From: an uncultured Campylobacter sp.
Lineage (GTDB): Bacteria > Campylobacterota > Campylobacteria > Campylobacterales > Campylobacteraceae
Length of the DNA: 16,111 nucleotides
Assembly: GCF_938045775.1 (NCBI RefSeq)
Contig: NZ_CALIBH010000249.1
Location: 1 to 16,111 of the forward strand
Direction of reading: 5' to 3'
In this document: positions 6,686-13,963 of the stretch, piece by piece
Position numbering within the stretch: the stretch's first letter is position 1
How the letters are laid out: every line of letters begins with the position of its first letter
The notes under the pieces: model-generated
Told to the model about the DNA's origin: nothing
What the model saw: only the letters and a program-made list of their open reading frames with translations
The model's database searches: none
Made by a program: the position numbers and the translations under genes

Positions 6686-6693
6686 TATTAAAT

Positions 6694-7941
6694 TTAATAC
6701 ATCGCGCGGTCGTAGATGATAAAGCGGTGCGCCAAATCTCGCACCTCCCCTTTGACCTGCGCCTGAAGCTTGGAATTTGAGATGTCACTTAGTACGTCGG
6801 CGATTTTATTTCCTATAAACTCAAATTCTTTCTCTTTCATTCCGCGCGCCGTAAGTGCGGGGCTTCCGACGCGGATACCGCTGGTGACGAATGGGCTGCG
6901 CGTCTCGCCCGGAACGGTATTTTTATTCGTCGTGATGCCTGCATTTTCAAGCGCGGCGCTAGCGTCCTTGCCGCTAAAATCTCTATTTAAAAAGCTCATT
7001 AAAATCAGATGGTTATCGGTGCCGCCGCTAACGAGATCAAAGCCGCGCTCAACCAGCGTCTCGCCCAAAACTCTAGCGTTTGCCTTGACCTGCTTGGCAT
7101 AGACCTTCCACTCGGGGCTTAGATTGTGTTTAAAGCCCACCGCCTTAGCGGCGATGACGTGCATTAGCGGGCCACCTTGGATACCCGGAAAGATCGCTGA
7201 GTTGATCTTTTTAGCAAATTCTTCGTCGTTGGTCATTATGATGCCGCCGCGCGGACCGCGAAGAGTCTTGTGCGTGGTCGAGCTTACGACGTGGCAGTGC
7301 GGGAACGGATTAGCGTGTTCGCCCGCGACGACGAGCCCCGCGACGTGCGCTACATCGGCGAAAAGAAACGCACTCACGCTATCAGCGATCTGTCTAAATT
7401 TAGCAAAATCTATCTCGCGCGTATAGGCACTCGCACCGCAAACGATCATCTTCGGCTTTACGATCTGAGCGATCTCAAGCACCTTATCATAATTTATGCG
7501 GCCGTCAAGCTCTACGCCGTATTCGAAGCTCTCATACATCTTTCCGCTACTTGAAACCTTTGCGCCGTGCGTCAAATGCCCGCCGTGGCTAAGCGCCATG
7601 CCTAAAATTTTATCGCCAGGTTTCAAAAATGCGGCATATACGCCTTGATTGGCTTGGCTGCCGCTGTTTGGCTGGACGTTTGCAAACTCACAGCCGAAGA
7701 GCTTTTTGCAGCGATCGATCGCGATCTGCTCAATCTCATCTACGAACTCGCAACCGCCGTAGTAGCGCTTGCCTGGATAGCCCTCGGCGTATTTGTTCGT
7801 TAGCACCGAACCCATCGCCTCCATCACCTCGGGATAGGTGAAATTTTCGCTCGCGATCATCTCCAAATAATCGCACTGGCGAGCAAGCTCTTTGTTGGTT
7901 AAACTAAAAATTTCATTATCGAATTTTTCTAAATTTGACAC
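6694..7941 (-). CDS. glyA: Serine hydroxymethyltransferase
   Basis: 415 residues from the GTG at 7941. It interconverts serine and glycine with tetrahydrofolate, supplying one-carbon units, and uses pyridoxal phosphate. The PLP lysine is Lys225 in SSTTHKTLRGPRGG. Other hallmarks are EMIASENF, NKYAEGYPGKRYYGG, NVQPNSGSQANQ, LSHGGHLTHG and DNHLILMSF. A GTG two codons earlier (7947) overlaps the AAGGAG ribosome site itself, so the downstream GTG, 5 bases after that site, is the better start and gives the MSNLEKFDNEIF... beginning expected for Campylobacter GlyA. It follows lysS with a 2-base gap and is the last gene before a palindromic hairpin. Confidence 0.97.
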   Translation of the reverse strand: MSNLEKFDNEIFSLTNKELARQCDYLEMIASENFTYPEVMEAMGSVLTNKYAEGYPGKRYYGGCEFVDEIEQIAIDRCKKLFGCEFANVQPNSGSQANQGVYAAFLKPGDKILGMALSHGGHLTHGAKVSSSGKMYESFEYGVELDGRINYDKVLEIAQIVKPKMIVCGASAYTREIDFAKFRQIADSVSAFLFADVAHVAGLVVAGEHANPFPHCHVVSSTTHKTLRGPRGGIIMTNDEEFAKKINSAIFPGIQGGPLMHVIAAKAVGFKHNLSPEWKVYAKQVKANARVLGETLVERGFDLVSGGTDNHLILMSFLNRDFSGKDASAALENAGITTNKNTVPGETRSPFVTSGIRVGSPALTARGMKEKEFEFIGNKIADVLSDISNSKLQAQVKGEVRDLAHRFIIYDRAMY

Positions 7942-7943
7942 GT

Positions 7944-9437
7944 TCACTCCTTCTCTAAATTTAGCGGCCTCATCGCAGGGAATAAAATCACGTCGCGGAT
8001 CGATTTTTTATTCAGCAAAATCATCGCCAAGCGATCGATACCGAGCCCCCAGCCGGTAGTCGGAGGCATCGCGTAGCTAAGCGCGCGAACATAATCCTCA
8101 TCCATCTCGTGAGCTTCGTCGTCGCCTGCATTTTTGGCGTCGATTTGCGCCTTAAATCTAGCGTATTGATCGAGCGGATCGTTCAGTTCGTTAAAGGCGT
8201 TGGCTAGCTCCTTGCCTGCGATGTAGAGCTCAAATCTCTCGGCTATCTGCGGATTTTCGTCGCTTCTGCGCGAAAGCGGGCTGATCGAGATCGGAAAATC
8301 CACGATGAAGGTCGGATTTATGAGCTTAGCTTCTACGTAATTATCAAAAAGTTCGCTCTGCAGGTGGCCTAGATCGAGCTTTTCATTGACTTCAAATTTA
8401 TCCTCTTTGAGTTTGGCGATGATCTTTTCGCGATCATTTACGATCTGAGGCTCGATGCCGCCTATCTGAGTAAGCGCGTCGAGATACTTTATGCGCGCAA
8501 AAGGCTTTGAAAAATCGATCTCGCGCTCATCGTAAGTTAAAATTTCGCCCAGCCCGAGCCTCTTAAATAGCGCTTTAAATAGCTCCTCGGTTAGGTTCAT
8601 CGCGTCGTTATAGTCATGCCACGCCCAGTAGAATTCTATGCTGGTAAATTCCGGATTGTGCGTCAGATCCATGCCCTCGTTGCGGAAATTTCGGTTGATC
8701 TCAAAGACCGCCTCCATGCCGCCTACGACGAGGCGCTTAAGATACAGCTCCGGTGCGATACGCAGATAACGATCGACGTCGAGGGCATTGTGGTGCGTGA
8801 TGAAAGGCTTGGCATTAGCGCCGCCTGCGATTGGGTGCATCATCGGCGTTTCGACCTCTAAAAATCCATGCTTTTCAAAAAAGCTGCGGATCTCGCTAAC
8901 GATGATCGAGCGCTTGATGAAATCCTCGCGGATCTGCGGGTTCATTATCATGTCGAGGTATCTTTGGCGGTAGCGCGTCTCGATATCGACAAGGCCGTGA
9001 AATTTCTCCGGAAGCGGGCAAATCGCTTTGGACGCGAGCGTTATTTTGCTGGCATGGATCGAAAACTCGCCCGTTTGAGTGACGAAGGCGTATCCGCGCA
9101 CCAAAATTATATCGCCCGCTTCGAGATTTTTCTTAAATTTAGCGTAATCCTCCTCGCCGATGCTATCGCGAGAGTAATAAATTTGAATATTGCCGCTTTG
9201 ATCTTCTATGTTTGCGAAGGTGGATTTGCCCGCGACGCGCTTTAGCTTTAACCTTCCGGCAAGGCTTACCTCCTCGCTCGCTTTTTTATCCTCGGTATCT
9301 TTTATGTAGCCGAATTTCTCTTTAAACTCAGCTATGCTCATATCTTTTTTTAGAAAGTGCGGATAGGGATTAGCCCCTAAATTCCGAAGTTCCGACGCCT
9401 TGTCTATCCTTTGGATTTCTAACTGGCTATCAAACAA
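7944..9437 (-). CDS. lysS: Lysyl-tRNA synthetase, class II
   Basis: 497 residues, full length for LysS, which charges tRNA-Lys in the cytoplasm. An N-terminal OB-fold anticodon-binding region (about 57-135) leads into the class II catalytic core. Motif 1 is GFLEVETPMMHP (191-202), motif 2 is FEINRNFRNEGMDLTHNPEFT (245-265), and motif 3 is GWGLGIDRLAMIL near the C-terminus. The start is a TTG (9437-9435) preceded by AAGGAAG at the right distance, and the sequence from there (MFDSQLE.QRI.KA.ELR) matches the usual Campylobacter LysS N-terminus. It sits 1 base after the fur stop, and its end almost touches glyA, as in C. jejuni fur-lysS-glyA. Confidence 0.97.
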   Translation of the reverse strand: MFDSQLEIQRIDKASELRNLGANPYPHFLKKDMSIAEFKEKFGYIKDTEDKKASEEVSLAGRLKLKRVAGKSTFANIEDQSGNIQIYYSRDSIGEEDYAKFKKNLEAGDIILVRGYAFVTQTGEFSIHASKITLASKAICPLPEKFHGLVDIETRYRQRYLDMIMNPQIREDFIKRSIIVSEIRSFFEKHGFLEVETPMMHPIAGGANAKPFITHHNALDVDRYLRIAPELYLKRLVVGGMEAVFEINRNFRNEGMDLTHNPEFTSIEFYWAWHDYNDAMNLTEELFKALFKRLGLGEILTYDEREIDFSKPFARIKYLDALTQIGGIEPQIVNDREKIIAKLKEDKFEVNEKLDLGHLQSELFDNYVEAKLINPTFIVDFPISISPLSRRSDENPQIAERFELYIAGKELANAFNELNDPLDQYARFKAQIDAKNAGDDEAHEMDEDYVRALSYAMPPTTGWGLGIDRLAMILLNKKSIRDVILFPAMRPLNLEKE

Positions 9438-9438
9438 T

Positions 9439-9906
9439 CTACTTCCTTTTTACCGCGCATTCAGGGCAAATTCCATACAGCTGCATCATATGTCCCGTGA
9501 GCGTAAATCCGTGCTCTTTGGCGACGGCAAGCTGTTTTCGCTCAATAGTGGCGTCTTGAAATTCTATGATCTTATTGCAGCTTTTGCAGATTAGATGGTC
9601 GTGGTGAGGCTTGTTGGCAAGCTCAAATTTCTTGCCCTGTGCGCCGAATGAGATCGACGTCGCCATGCCCGAATCCTCAAGCAAATTTAAGGTGCGATAC
9701 ACCGTCGCTATGCCTACGTTTAGTTCGGGGAATTTCGCTTTGATCTCGTTATGAAGCGCCTCAGGTGTAAAGTGTTTGTTATTGTTATAAAGCGTGCGGA
9801 GCAAAACCTCGCGCTGCTTAGTATATTTTAAACCGCTAGCGGCAAGTGCCTTTTTAAACTCAACAATTAGAGCGTCAAACTCTAAATTTTCGATTTTTGC
9901 ATTCAT
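9439..9906 (-). CDS. fur: Ferric uptake regulator Fur
   Basis: 155 residues. Fur is a dimeric metal-dependent DNA-binding repressor controlling iron uptake and oxidative stress genes. The N-terminal winged helix includes KYTKQREVLL (28-37) and the recognition segment NVGIATVYRTLNLLEDSG (63-80). The C-terminal metal region has HHDHLICKSC (101-110) and YGICPEC (144-150). Two CxxC pairs (Cys107/110 and Cys147/150) would form the structural zinc site known for C. jejuni and H. pylori Fur. Its ATG overlaps the cvpA stop (ATGA), so it has no private promoter region. Transcription must come from inside cvpA or from upstream; in C. jejuni fur is reported to be expressed from promoters ahead of upstream genes. 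Confidence 0.95.
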   Translation of the reverse strand: MNAKIENLEFDALIVEFKKALAASGLKYTKQREVLLRTLYNNNKHFTPEALHNEIKAKFPELNVGIATVYRTLNLLEDSGMATSISFGAQGKKFELANKPHHDHLICKSCNKIIEFQDATIERKQLAVAKEHGFTLTGHMMQLYGICPECAVKRK

Positions 9907-10580
9907 AATTTTGTCCTTTCTGTAGAATTTACTTCTGAACTGGCGTTAAAATCGCTAGGTTCAGTGCTTTGATTTTGATCCGAGTTCATACGGGCGGTAG
10001 AATTTTGATCTTTTAAGAGTTTATCATCCATCTTAGAACCGATAGAATCTAAGCTTTGTTTGATCTTCGGATCGTCTTTGAGATTTAAAATCCAATTTCC
10101 TATTTTTAAAAAAATCGGCGCAGTTTTGCTGCTTTCAAAATACTTTTTGGTCTGTTCGTTCATCGACATAGGACCGCTTGCAAGCGTAACAATAACGGCA
10201 AAAATCAAGAAAATTTTACTTACGCTAAACACAAAGCCGCCGATCTTATCGACAAATCCGAGTCCGCTCCATTTAAAGAATTTTGAAATGATTTCGCCTA
10301 TAATCAGACACGAGATCCATACGCCAAAAAGCACAGCGATAAAGCCGATGAGAACCTGCGTCGTATCGCCTGAAAGCACGCCGTTTGCATTCTGTAAAGC
10401 TGGAATTTTTGCTGCAATCCACTCGCCCGCCATAGTTTTATAACGCATCGCGGCAAAAAGACCGCCGATGAGACCCAAAATTCCAAAAATTTCTTTAACG
10501 ATTCCGTTGGTGATACCGCGCAGTCCAAAGAGCACTACGAGTACTAAACAGCCGACGTCAAACCAGTTAATACCTTCCAT
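9903..10580 (-). CDS. cvpA: CvpA-family membrane protein
   Basis: 225 residues from the ATG at 10580, which overlaps the pilT stop (TGATG). A TTG one codon earlier is less likely. Four hydrophobic helices (about 9-21, 26-45, 74-98 and 110-134) and the N-terminal NWFDVGCLVLVVLFGLRGITNG pattern identify the CvpA family. The family name comes from colicin V production in E. coli; its general role in the inner membrane is unresolved, with links to envelope stress and bile tolerance. After the last helix there is a long hydrophilic tail, rich in Asn, Ser, Asp and Lys, ending STERTKL and probably cytoplasmic or disordered. Gene position before fur matches C. jejuni. This is not evidence of a bacteriocin locus. 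Confidence 0.85.
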   Translation of the reverse strand: MEGINWFDVGCLVLVVLFGLRGITNGIVKEIFGILGLIGGLFAAMRYKTMAGEWIAAKIPALQNANGVLSGDTTQVLIGFIAVLFGVWISCLIIGEIISKFFKWSGLGFVDKIGGFVFSVSKIFLIFAVIVTLASGPMSMNEQTKKYFESSKTAPIFLKIGNWILNLKDDPKIKQSLDSIGSKMDDKLLKDQNSTARMNSDQNQSTEPSDFNASSEVNSTERTKL

Positions 10581-11662
10581 CAAGCACCCACCACGCCTAT
10601 TAGCTCTTGCAGGTTAGTCGAGTACCTAAACGCCGTGTCTTTTGAAATTTGATTTGCACGGATCGCTTTAACCATCGCTTGAGTTTGAGTTATCATACCG
10701 GTAGATTGCTGATTTAGCTGCATTTGAGAGTAAATTTGATGCACCTTGTTTTCGCGGATTAGATTCGCTACGGCATTGTTATTTAGCAAAATTTCATGGA
10801 TCGCGATACGTCCACCGCCAAGCTTCGGCAAAAGTGATTGCGAAATGACCGCGGTAAGTGACACGGAGAGCATATTTCGCACTTGGAGCTGCTCGCCGCC
10901 ATCAAAGCTATCGATAATACGGTTGATCGTCTGCATCGCGGAGTTGGTGTGTAGCGTACCAAATACCAAGTGACCGGTCTCAGCCGCGGTAATGGCGATC
11001 GAGATAGTCTCTCTATCGCGCATCTCACCAACTAGGATGATGTCCGGGTCCTCACGCAAGGCAAATTTTAATGCGTTAGCGTAGGAATGGGTATCGGTGC
11101 CAATATTTCTGTGAGAAAAAAGTGCTTTTTTATTGGTATGGACGAACTCGACCGGATCTTCAACGGTTATAATGTGCTTGCGCTCTTTTTCGTTGATCTC
11201 GTTTAGCATCGCGGCAAGAGTAGTTGATTTACCGCTACCCGTAGGTCCGGTAACCAAAATCATGCCTTTTTCGTGCTTGACTACCTCTTTAAAAATCGTA
11301 GGGGCTTTTAAATCGTCCAGGCTAGGAATATCGATAGGAATAATACGAAATGCGGCAGCCAAATCGCCGTTCATAGTGTAGTAGTAATTTCCACGGAAGC
11401 GTCCGATATTAGGAAGCTCGATCGCAAAGTCAAGTTCTTTATTTTCCTCGAGCGCACTTTTTTGAGCATCGGTAATGAGCGCGTAGCAGATATACTCGAT
11501 ATCCGTGCCCTTAAGCGGATCCATGGCAAGTGGGCGCAATGTTCCGTCGATACGTATTTGAGGCGCCGAGCGCGAAACTAAGTGAAGGTCGCTCGCTTTG
11601 TTAAAAACGACGGTTTTTAGTAGGGTTTCGATATCTACTAAATTTCTTTGAACTTCTTCCAT
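10580..11662 (-). CDS. pilT: PilT-like twitching-motility retraction ATPase
   Basis: 360 residues, normal for PilT, a hexameric cytoplasmic ATPase that powers type IV pilus retraction. The N-terminal PAS-like domain has ASDLHL (23-28). Walker A is GPTGSGKST (139-147), the Asp box surrounds IITVEDPVEF (164-173), Walker B is LREDPDIILVGEMRD (202-216), and the His box is GHLVFGTLHTNSA (230-242). The C-terminal helix that reads AIRNLIRE in canonical PilT is AVANLIRE here, followed by KVHQIYSQMQ. An AAAGGA ribosome site precedes the ATG. It lies between gatC and cvpA, with no pilin or pilus assembly gene in the window; in C. jejuni I recall gatC and cvpA as adjacent. Retraction of a pilus or competence pseudopilus is the likely job, with partners elsewhere. 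Confidence 0.92.
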   Translation of the reverse strand: MEEVQRNLVDIETLLKTVVFNKASDLHLVSRSAPQIRIDGTLRPLAMDPLKGTDIEYICYALITDAQKSALEENKELDFAIELPNIGRFRGNYYYTMNGDLAAAFRIIPIDIPSLDDLKAPTIFKEVVKHEKGMILVTGPTGSGKSTTLAAMLNEINEKERKHIITVEDPVEFVHTNKKALFSHRNIGTDTHSYANALKFALREDPDIILVGEMRDRETISIAITAAETGHLVFGTLHTNSAMQTINRIIDSFDGGEQLQVRNMLSVSLTAVISQSLLPKLGGGRIAIHEILLNNNAVANLIRENKVHQIYSQMQLNQQSTGMITQTQAMVKAIRANQISKDTAFRYSTNLQELIGVVGA

Positions 11663-11672
11663 AAAATTCCTT

Positions 11673-11960
11673 TCAATCTATGATTTTCGGCACTACGAAG
11701 TAGCCGCCTTCGGACTGCGGAGCATGCTTTAAGACGCTTTCTGCGACGTCGCTTTTGCGTGGAATATCTTTGCGAAACGGAGTACCGCCTTTTAGCGTAG
11801 TGATAGCCGCCTCGCCGCTTTGCAAATCCAGCTCATTTAGAATTTCTACAAAATCTACAATATTATTTAATTGCCCTTTAAATTCTTCTCGCTTAGCATC
11901 TGGAATTTTAAGAGCAGATAGCCTTTCCAGCTTGCTTAGCAAGGCATCGTCTATTATCAT
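11673..11960 (-). CDS. gatC: Aspartyl/glutamyl-tRNA amidotransferase subunit C
   Basis: 95 residues, the usual GatC length. GatC stabilises the GatA/GatB heterodimer that converts Glu-tRNA-Gln and Asp-tRNA-Asn to the amidated forms. Visible hallmarks are the N-terminal helix LLSKLERLSALKI, the VEILNELDL segment, and the C-terminal R.D.P..SDVAESVLKHAPQSEGGYFVVPKI, which is highly typical (KNAP...G.F.VP.vi). gatA and gatB are not here, which is common in Epsilonproteobacteria. AGGAAAG lies just upstream of the ATG. It is the first gene of the gatC-pilT-cvpA-fur-lysS-glyA run and has a good promoter before it; pilT begins 10 bases after its stop. Confidence 0.95.
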   Translation of the reverse strand: MIIDDALLSKLERLSALKIPDAKREEFKGQLNNIVDFVEILNELDLQSGEAAITTLKGGTPFRKDIPRKSDVAESVLKHAPQSEGGYFVVPKIID

Positions 11961-11987
11961 AACTTTCCTTTTTCTGATAAATGCGAC

Positions 11988-11993
11988 ATTATA
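11988..11993 (-). promoter_or_regulatory. Extended -10 promoter for the gatC-fur-glyA operon
   Basis: On the minus strand TGATATAAT provides a perfect TATAAT with the extended TGn element, 27 bases before the gatC ATG. This is the most convincing promoter in the window and would drive gatC, pilT, cvpA, fur, lysS and glyA. It overlaps the short divergent region shared with the plus-strand operon, so the two could share regulation. Confidence 0.6.
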
Positions 11994-12038
11994 TCATAAA
12001 AATTCTTTATCTTAGGCGGTATTTAAAATTTTTTATGC

Positions 12039-12044
12039 TACAAT
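12039..12044 (+). promoter_or_regulatory. Probable -10 for the YfgM-like/coaX/hisG operon
   Basis: TACAAT (5/6 of TATAAT), in the context TTTTTTATGCTACAAT, lies 32 bases before the TTG start at 12077 and downstream of an A/T-rich stretch. It faces away from the gatC promoter about 45 bases to the left. Motif evidence only. Confidence 0.45.
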
Positions 12045-12076
12045 TACGCCGATTTTCTCAAACAAAGGACTGAATT

Positions 12077-12628
12077 TTGGCTTTAAAAGACGACATCGAG
12101 GGCGTGAAAAAAGAGATTGGCACAGAAGAGCAGTTTCTAGAAAGCGTCATAAAAAGTGAAATTTTCGTAAAAAAATACAAAAAGCCGCTGATATTTTTGG
12201 CTGCGGTTTTGATCGTAGCATTTATCGGATATTACGCAAATGAATTTCTAAGCGATCGCCGCATAGCAAGTGCTAATGCGATCTATGACGAGCTGCTTAA
12301 CAAGCGCGACGACGCTAAGCTAGCCGAGCTTAAGCAAAAAGATATAAATCTATACGCTCTTTATATTTTGCAAAACGGCTCTGCAGACGAGCGAGCGGCG
12401 CTAGAAAATACCCAAGGCATCGATGTTATGCTAAAAGAGATAATAAATCTACAAAACGGCAAACAAGGCGGGGTGCTACTCGCCGATTACGATTCTTTGC
12501 TTAAAGGCTACGACCTACTAAAAGAGGGCAAAATCGAGCAAGCTCACGCAGAGCTAGATAAAATTCCACTCAACTCGCCAGTTCGTCAAATCGCACTTGC
12601 TTTGAAACACTATGGAGGCAACAAATAA
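12077..12628 (+). CDS. YfgM-like tetratricopeptide membrane protein
   Basis: 183 residues from a TTG start, supported by AAAGGAC about 8 bases upstream. A cytoplasmic N-terminus with charged helix (1-36) is followed by one transmembrane span (about 37-54, PLIFLAAVLIVAFIGYYA) and a periplasmic helical domain. That domain contains TPR-like pairs, for example ANAIYDELLNKRDDAKLAELK and the end segment DLLKEGKIEQAHAELDKIP. This layout is that of YfgM/TPR_21 proteins; in E. coli YfgM is an inner-membrane protein that works with the periplasmic chaperone PpiD near SecYEG. The gene overlaps the next, a lipoprotein with BamB-like repeats, by one base (TAATG), and in gamma-proteobacteria yfgM is likewise followed by bamB. 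I take it as a YfgM counterpart with moderate confidence; it corresponds in place to Cj0397c. Confidence 0.7.
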   Translation: MALKDDIEGVKKEIGTEEQFLESVIKSEIFVKKYKKPLIFLAAVLIVAFIGYYANEFLSDRRIASANAIYDELLNKRDDAKLAELKQKDINLYALYILQNGSADERAALENTQGIDVMLKEIINLQNGKQGGVLLADYDSLLKGYDLLKEGKIEQAHAELDKIPLNSPVRQIALALKHYGGNK

Positions 12629-13641
12629 TGAGAAAAACGCTGATATTTACGCTTTTACTATCGTTTTTATTTTTAGGCTGCTCGACGAAGCGCCAGTATT
12701 TCGAACCTAGCGACGAAAACATCACAGGCGATATGAAATTTAACGGCTCGCTGCCGTCGGAAATCGTAGCGGTTAGTAAAGATGGCGCTACGCTAAAAGA
12801 CGGCGAAGTCATCTCTAAAAACGGATTGGTGAAAAATTTCAAAGTCCTAAAAAGTGAGAAATTTTTAGGTGAATATGACGAAAATTTCGTCGTAACCGAC
12901 ATCAATGGCACGCTTAAAGTAGTTGGCAGCACAGGCGCCGTAAAATTTGAAAAAGCCCTCGGCAGACAAGCGCTCAGTGCAAATATACGCGGCGATGATT
13001 TGGCTTTAGTGATGAGCGATGATTCGATCATGCTTATCAAGCTAAGCTCGGGCGCAGTGGTACTCGATCATAAAGTCGGCGATGCATTCGCAATCGATTC
13101 GCGCGTAGCGTCACCAATATTTATCAACCAGCTTATCGCTTATCCTGCGTTAGACGGACTAGTCAGCATCGCAGAAAACGTAGGTGGGCGCTCGGCACGC
13201 GATTTCGTCGTGAGCAACCAGCCGTTTTTTAACAACATTATCGCCTTAGAAAACAAGGGCGATAACCTTTATGCCGTAACTGCCACTAGGCTAATGCTGG
13301 TAAGTCCTACGGGCAATAAAAACCATAACGTAGACATCAAAGACGTGATTTTTAGCGGCGATAGAATTTATCTTTTCTTAAAAGACGGCAGAGTCGAGCT
13401 ACTCGATCGCGGGCTAAATTTGATCAAATCGCGTAAATTTACCTTCGCGCAGTTTAGCGGCGCACTACTTAGCGGCGGCTATCTGTATATCATCGAGCGC
13501 AATGGCTACGTCATTCGTACCGACGAAAATTTAGAAGGTCAGGCGATCTACGAGCTAAATGGCGAGTTCGATGATAAGTCCTTTATCGCGGGCACGTCCT
13601 TTTACTACGACGATAAAATTTTAAATTTTGATGCTAGATAA
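12628..13641 (+). CDS. Lipoprotein with beta-propeller-like repeats (BamB-like candidate)
   Basis: 337 residues. A lipoprotein signal (MRKTLIFTLLLSFLFLGC) ends with the lipidation Cys18. The rest is beta-strand-rich, with repeats of the form 'G--LA-V--D-SI-LI-L-SG' (about 124-150), 'ASPIFINQLIAYPALDGLVSI' (about 166-186), 'GDNLYAV--TRLMLVSP-G' and 'GDRIYLFLKDGRVELLD'. These resemble PQQ-type blades of BamB, the beta-propeller lipoprotein of the outer-membrane protein assembly complex. Length (BamB about 390) and the upstream yfgM-like gene support this, but similarity is weak and I cannot run a profile search. The start ATG overlaps the previous stop. The next gene overlaps its end. The corresponding gene in C. 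jejuni is annotated only as a lipoprotein (Cj0396c). Confidence 0.7.
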   Translation: MRKTLIFTLLLSFLFLGCSTKRQYFEPSDENITGDMKFNGSLPSEIVAVSKDGATLKDGEVISKNGLVKNFKVLKSEKFLGEYDENFVVTDINGTLKVVGSTGAVKFEKALGRQALSANIRGDDLALVMSDDSIMLIKLSSGAVVLDHKVGDAFAIDSRVASPIFINQLIAYPALDGLVSIAENVGGRSARDFVVSNQPFFNNIIALENKGDNLYAVTATRLMLVSPTGNKNHNVDIKDVIFSGDRIYLFLKDGRVELLDRGLNLIKSRKFTFAQFSGALLSGGYLYIIERNGYVIRTDENLEGQAIYELNGEFDDKSFIAGTSFYYDDKILNFDAR

Positions 13642-13963
13642 AATTTCAAAACTCTGCGTTCGCGAAGGGCTCTTGCTTCAGAAATTCCAAACGCTAGATA
13701 TCGCTAGCTTCACGCGCTCGCGCTCATACGGCGCGTATTTCGGCGTGGATCTAAAAAGCTACAACGTCCTTTTATTTATGCGCGACGCAAAATCTCGCTT
13801 TATAATGCGCGACGCGGAATTTCTGCTATCGCTCGCAAGCGACATTAGCGCAAGCCTAGGCAAGGTTGTCAAAAAGCGCGCGCTGTTTTACAACTCGCAG
13901 ATGTGTTCTAAAAGCGCGAAATTTTTAAAAGAAAACGGATTTAGCCTCTATGCTTTTGTGTGA
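13631..13963 (+). CDS. Conserved hypothetical protein between lipoprotein gene and coaX
   Basis: 110 residues from the ATG at 13631 (a TTG directly before it would add one). It overlaps the end of the lipoprotein gene by 11 bases and the start of coaX by 14 bases, so it is translated by coupling; no ribosome site is evident. The sequence is mixed alpha/beta: an N-terminal helix (LDKISKLCVREGLLLQKF), a YNVLLFMRD strand region, an ASDISASLGK helix and a C-terminal SAKFLKENGFSLYAFV. No signal peptide or membrane span is visible, so it is probably cytoplasmic. It has three cysteines (residues 9, 92 region and none in a metal motif). I do not recognise the family; it occupies the place of Cj0395c. 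Tight overlap on both sides argues it is a real gene. Confidence 0.75.
   Translation: MLDKISKLCVREGLLLQKFQTLDIASFTRSRSYGAYFGVDLKSYNVLLFMRDAKSRFIMRDAEFLLSLASDISASLGKVVKKRALFYNSQMCSKSAKFLKENGFSLYAFV

Noticed and set aside
9903..10580. Bacteriocin (colicin V) production locus suggested by the cvpA name
   Set aside because: CvpA is a widespread membrane protein family. No bacteriocin precursor, ABC exporter or immunity gene is present.
12570..13040. Minus-strand 156-codon frame opposite the TPR/lipoprotein junction
   Set aside because: It is antisense to two coupled genes with clear membrane/lipoprotein signals, and it has no family resemblance.
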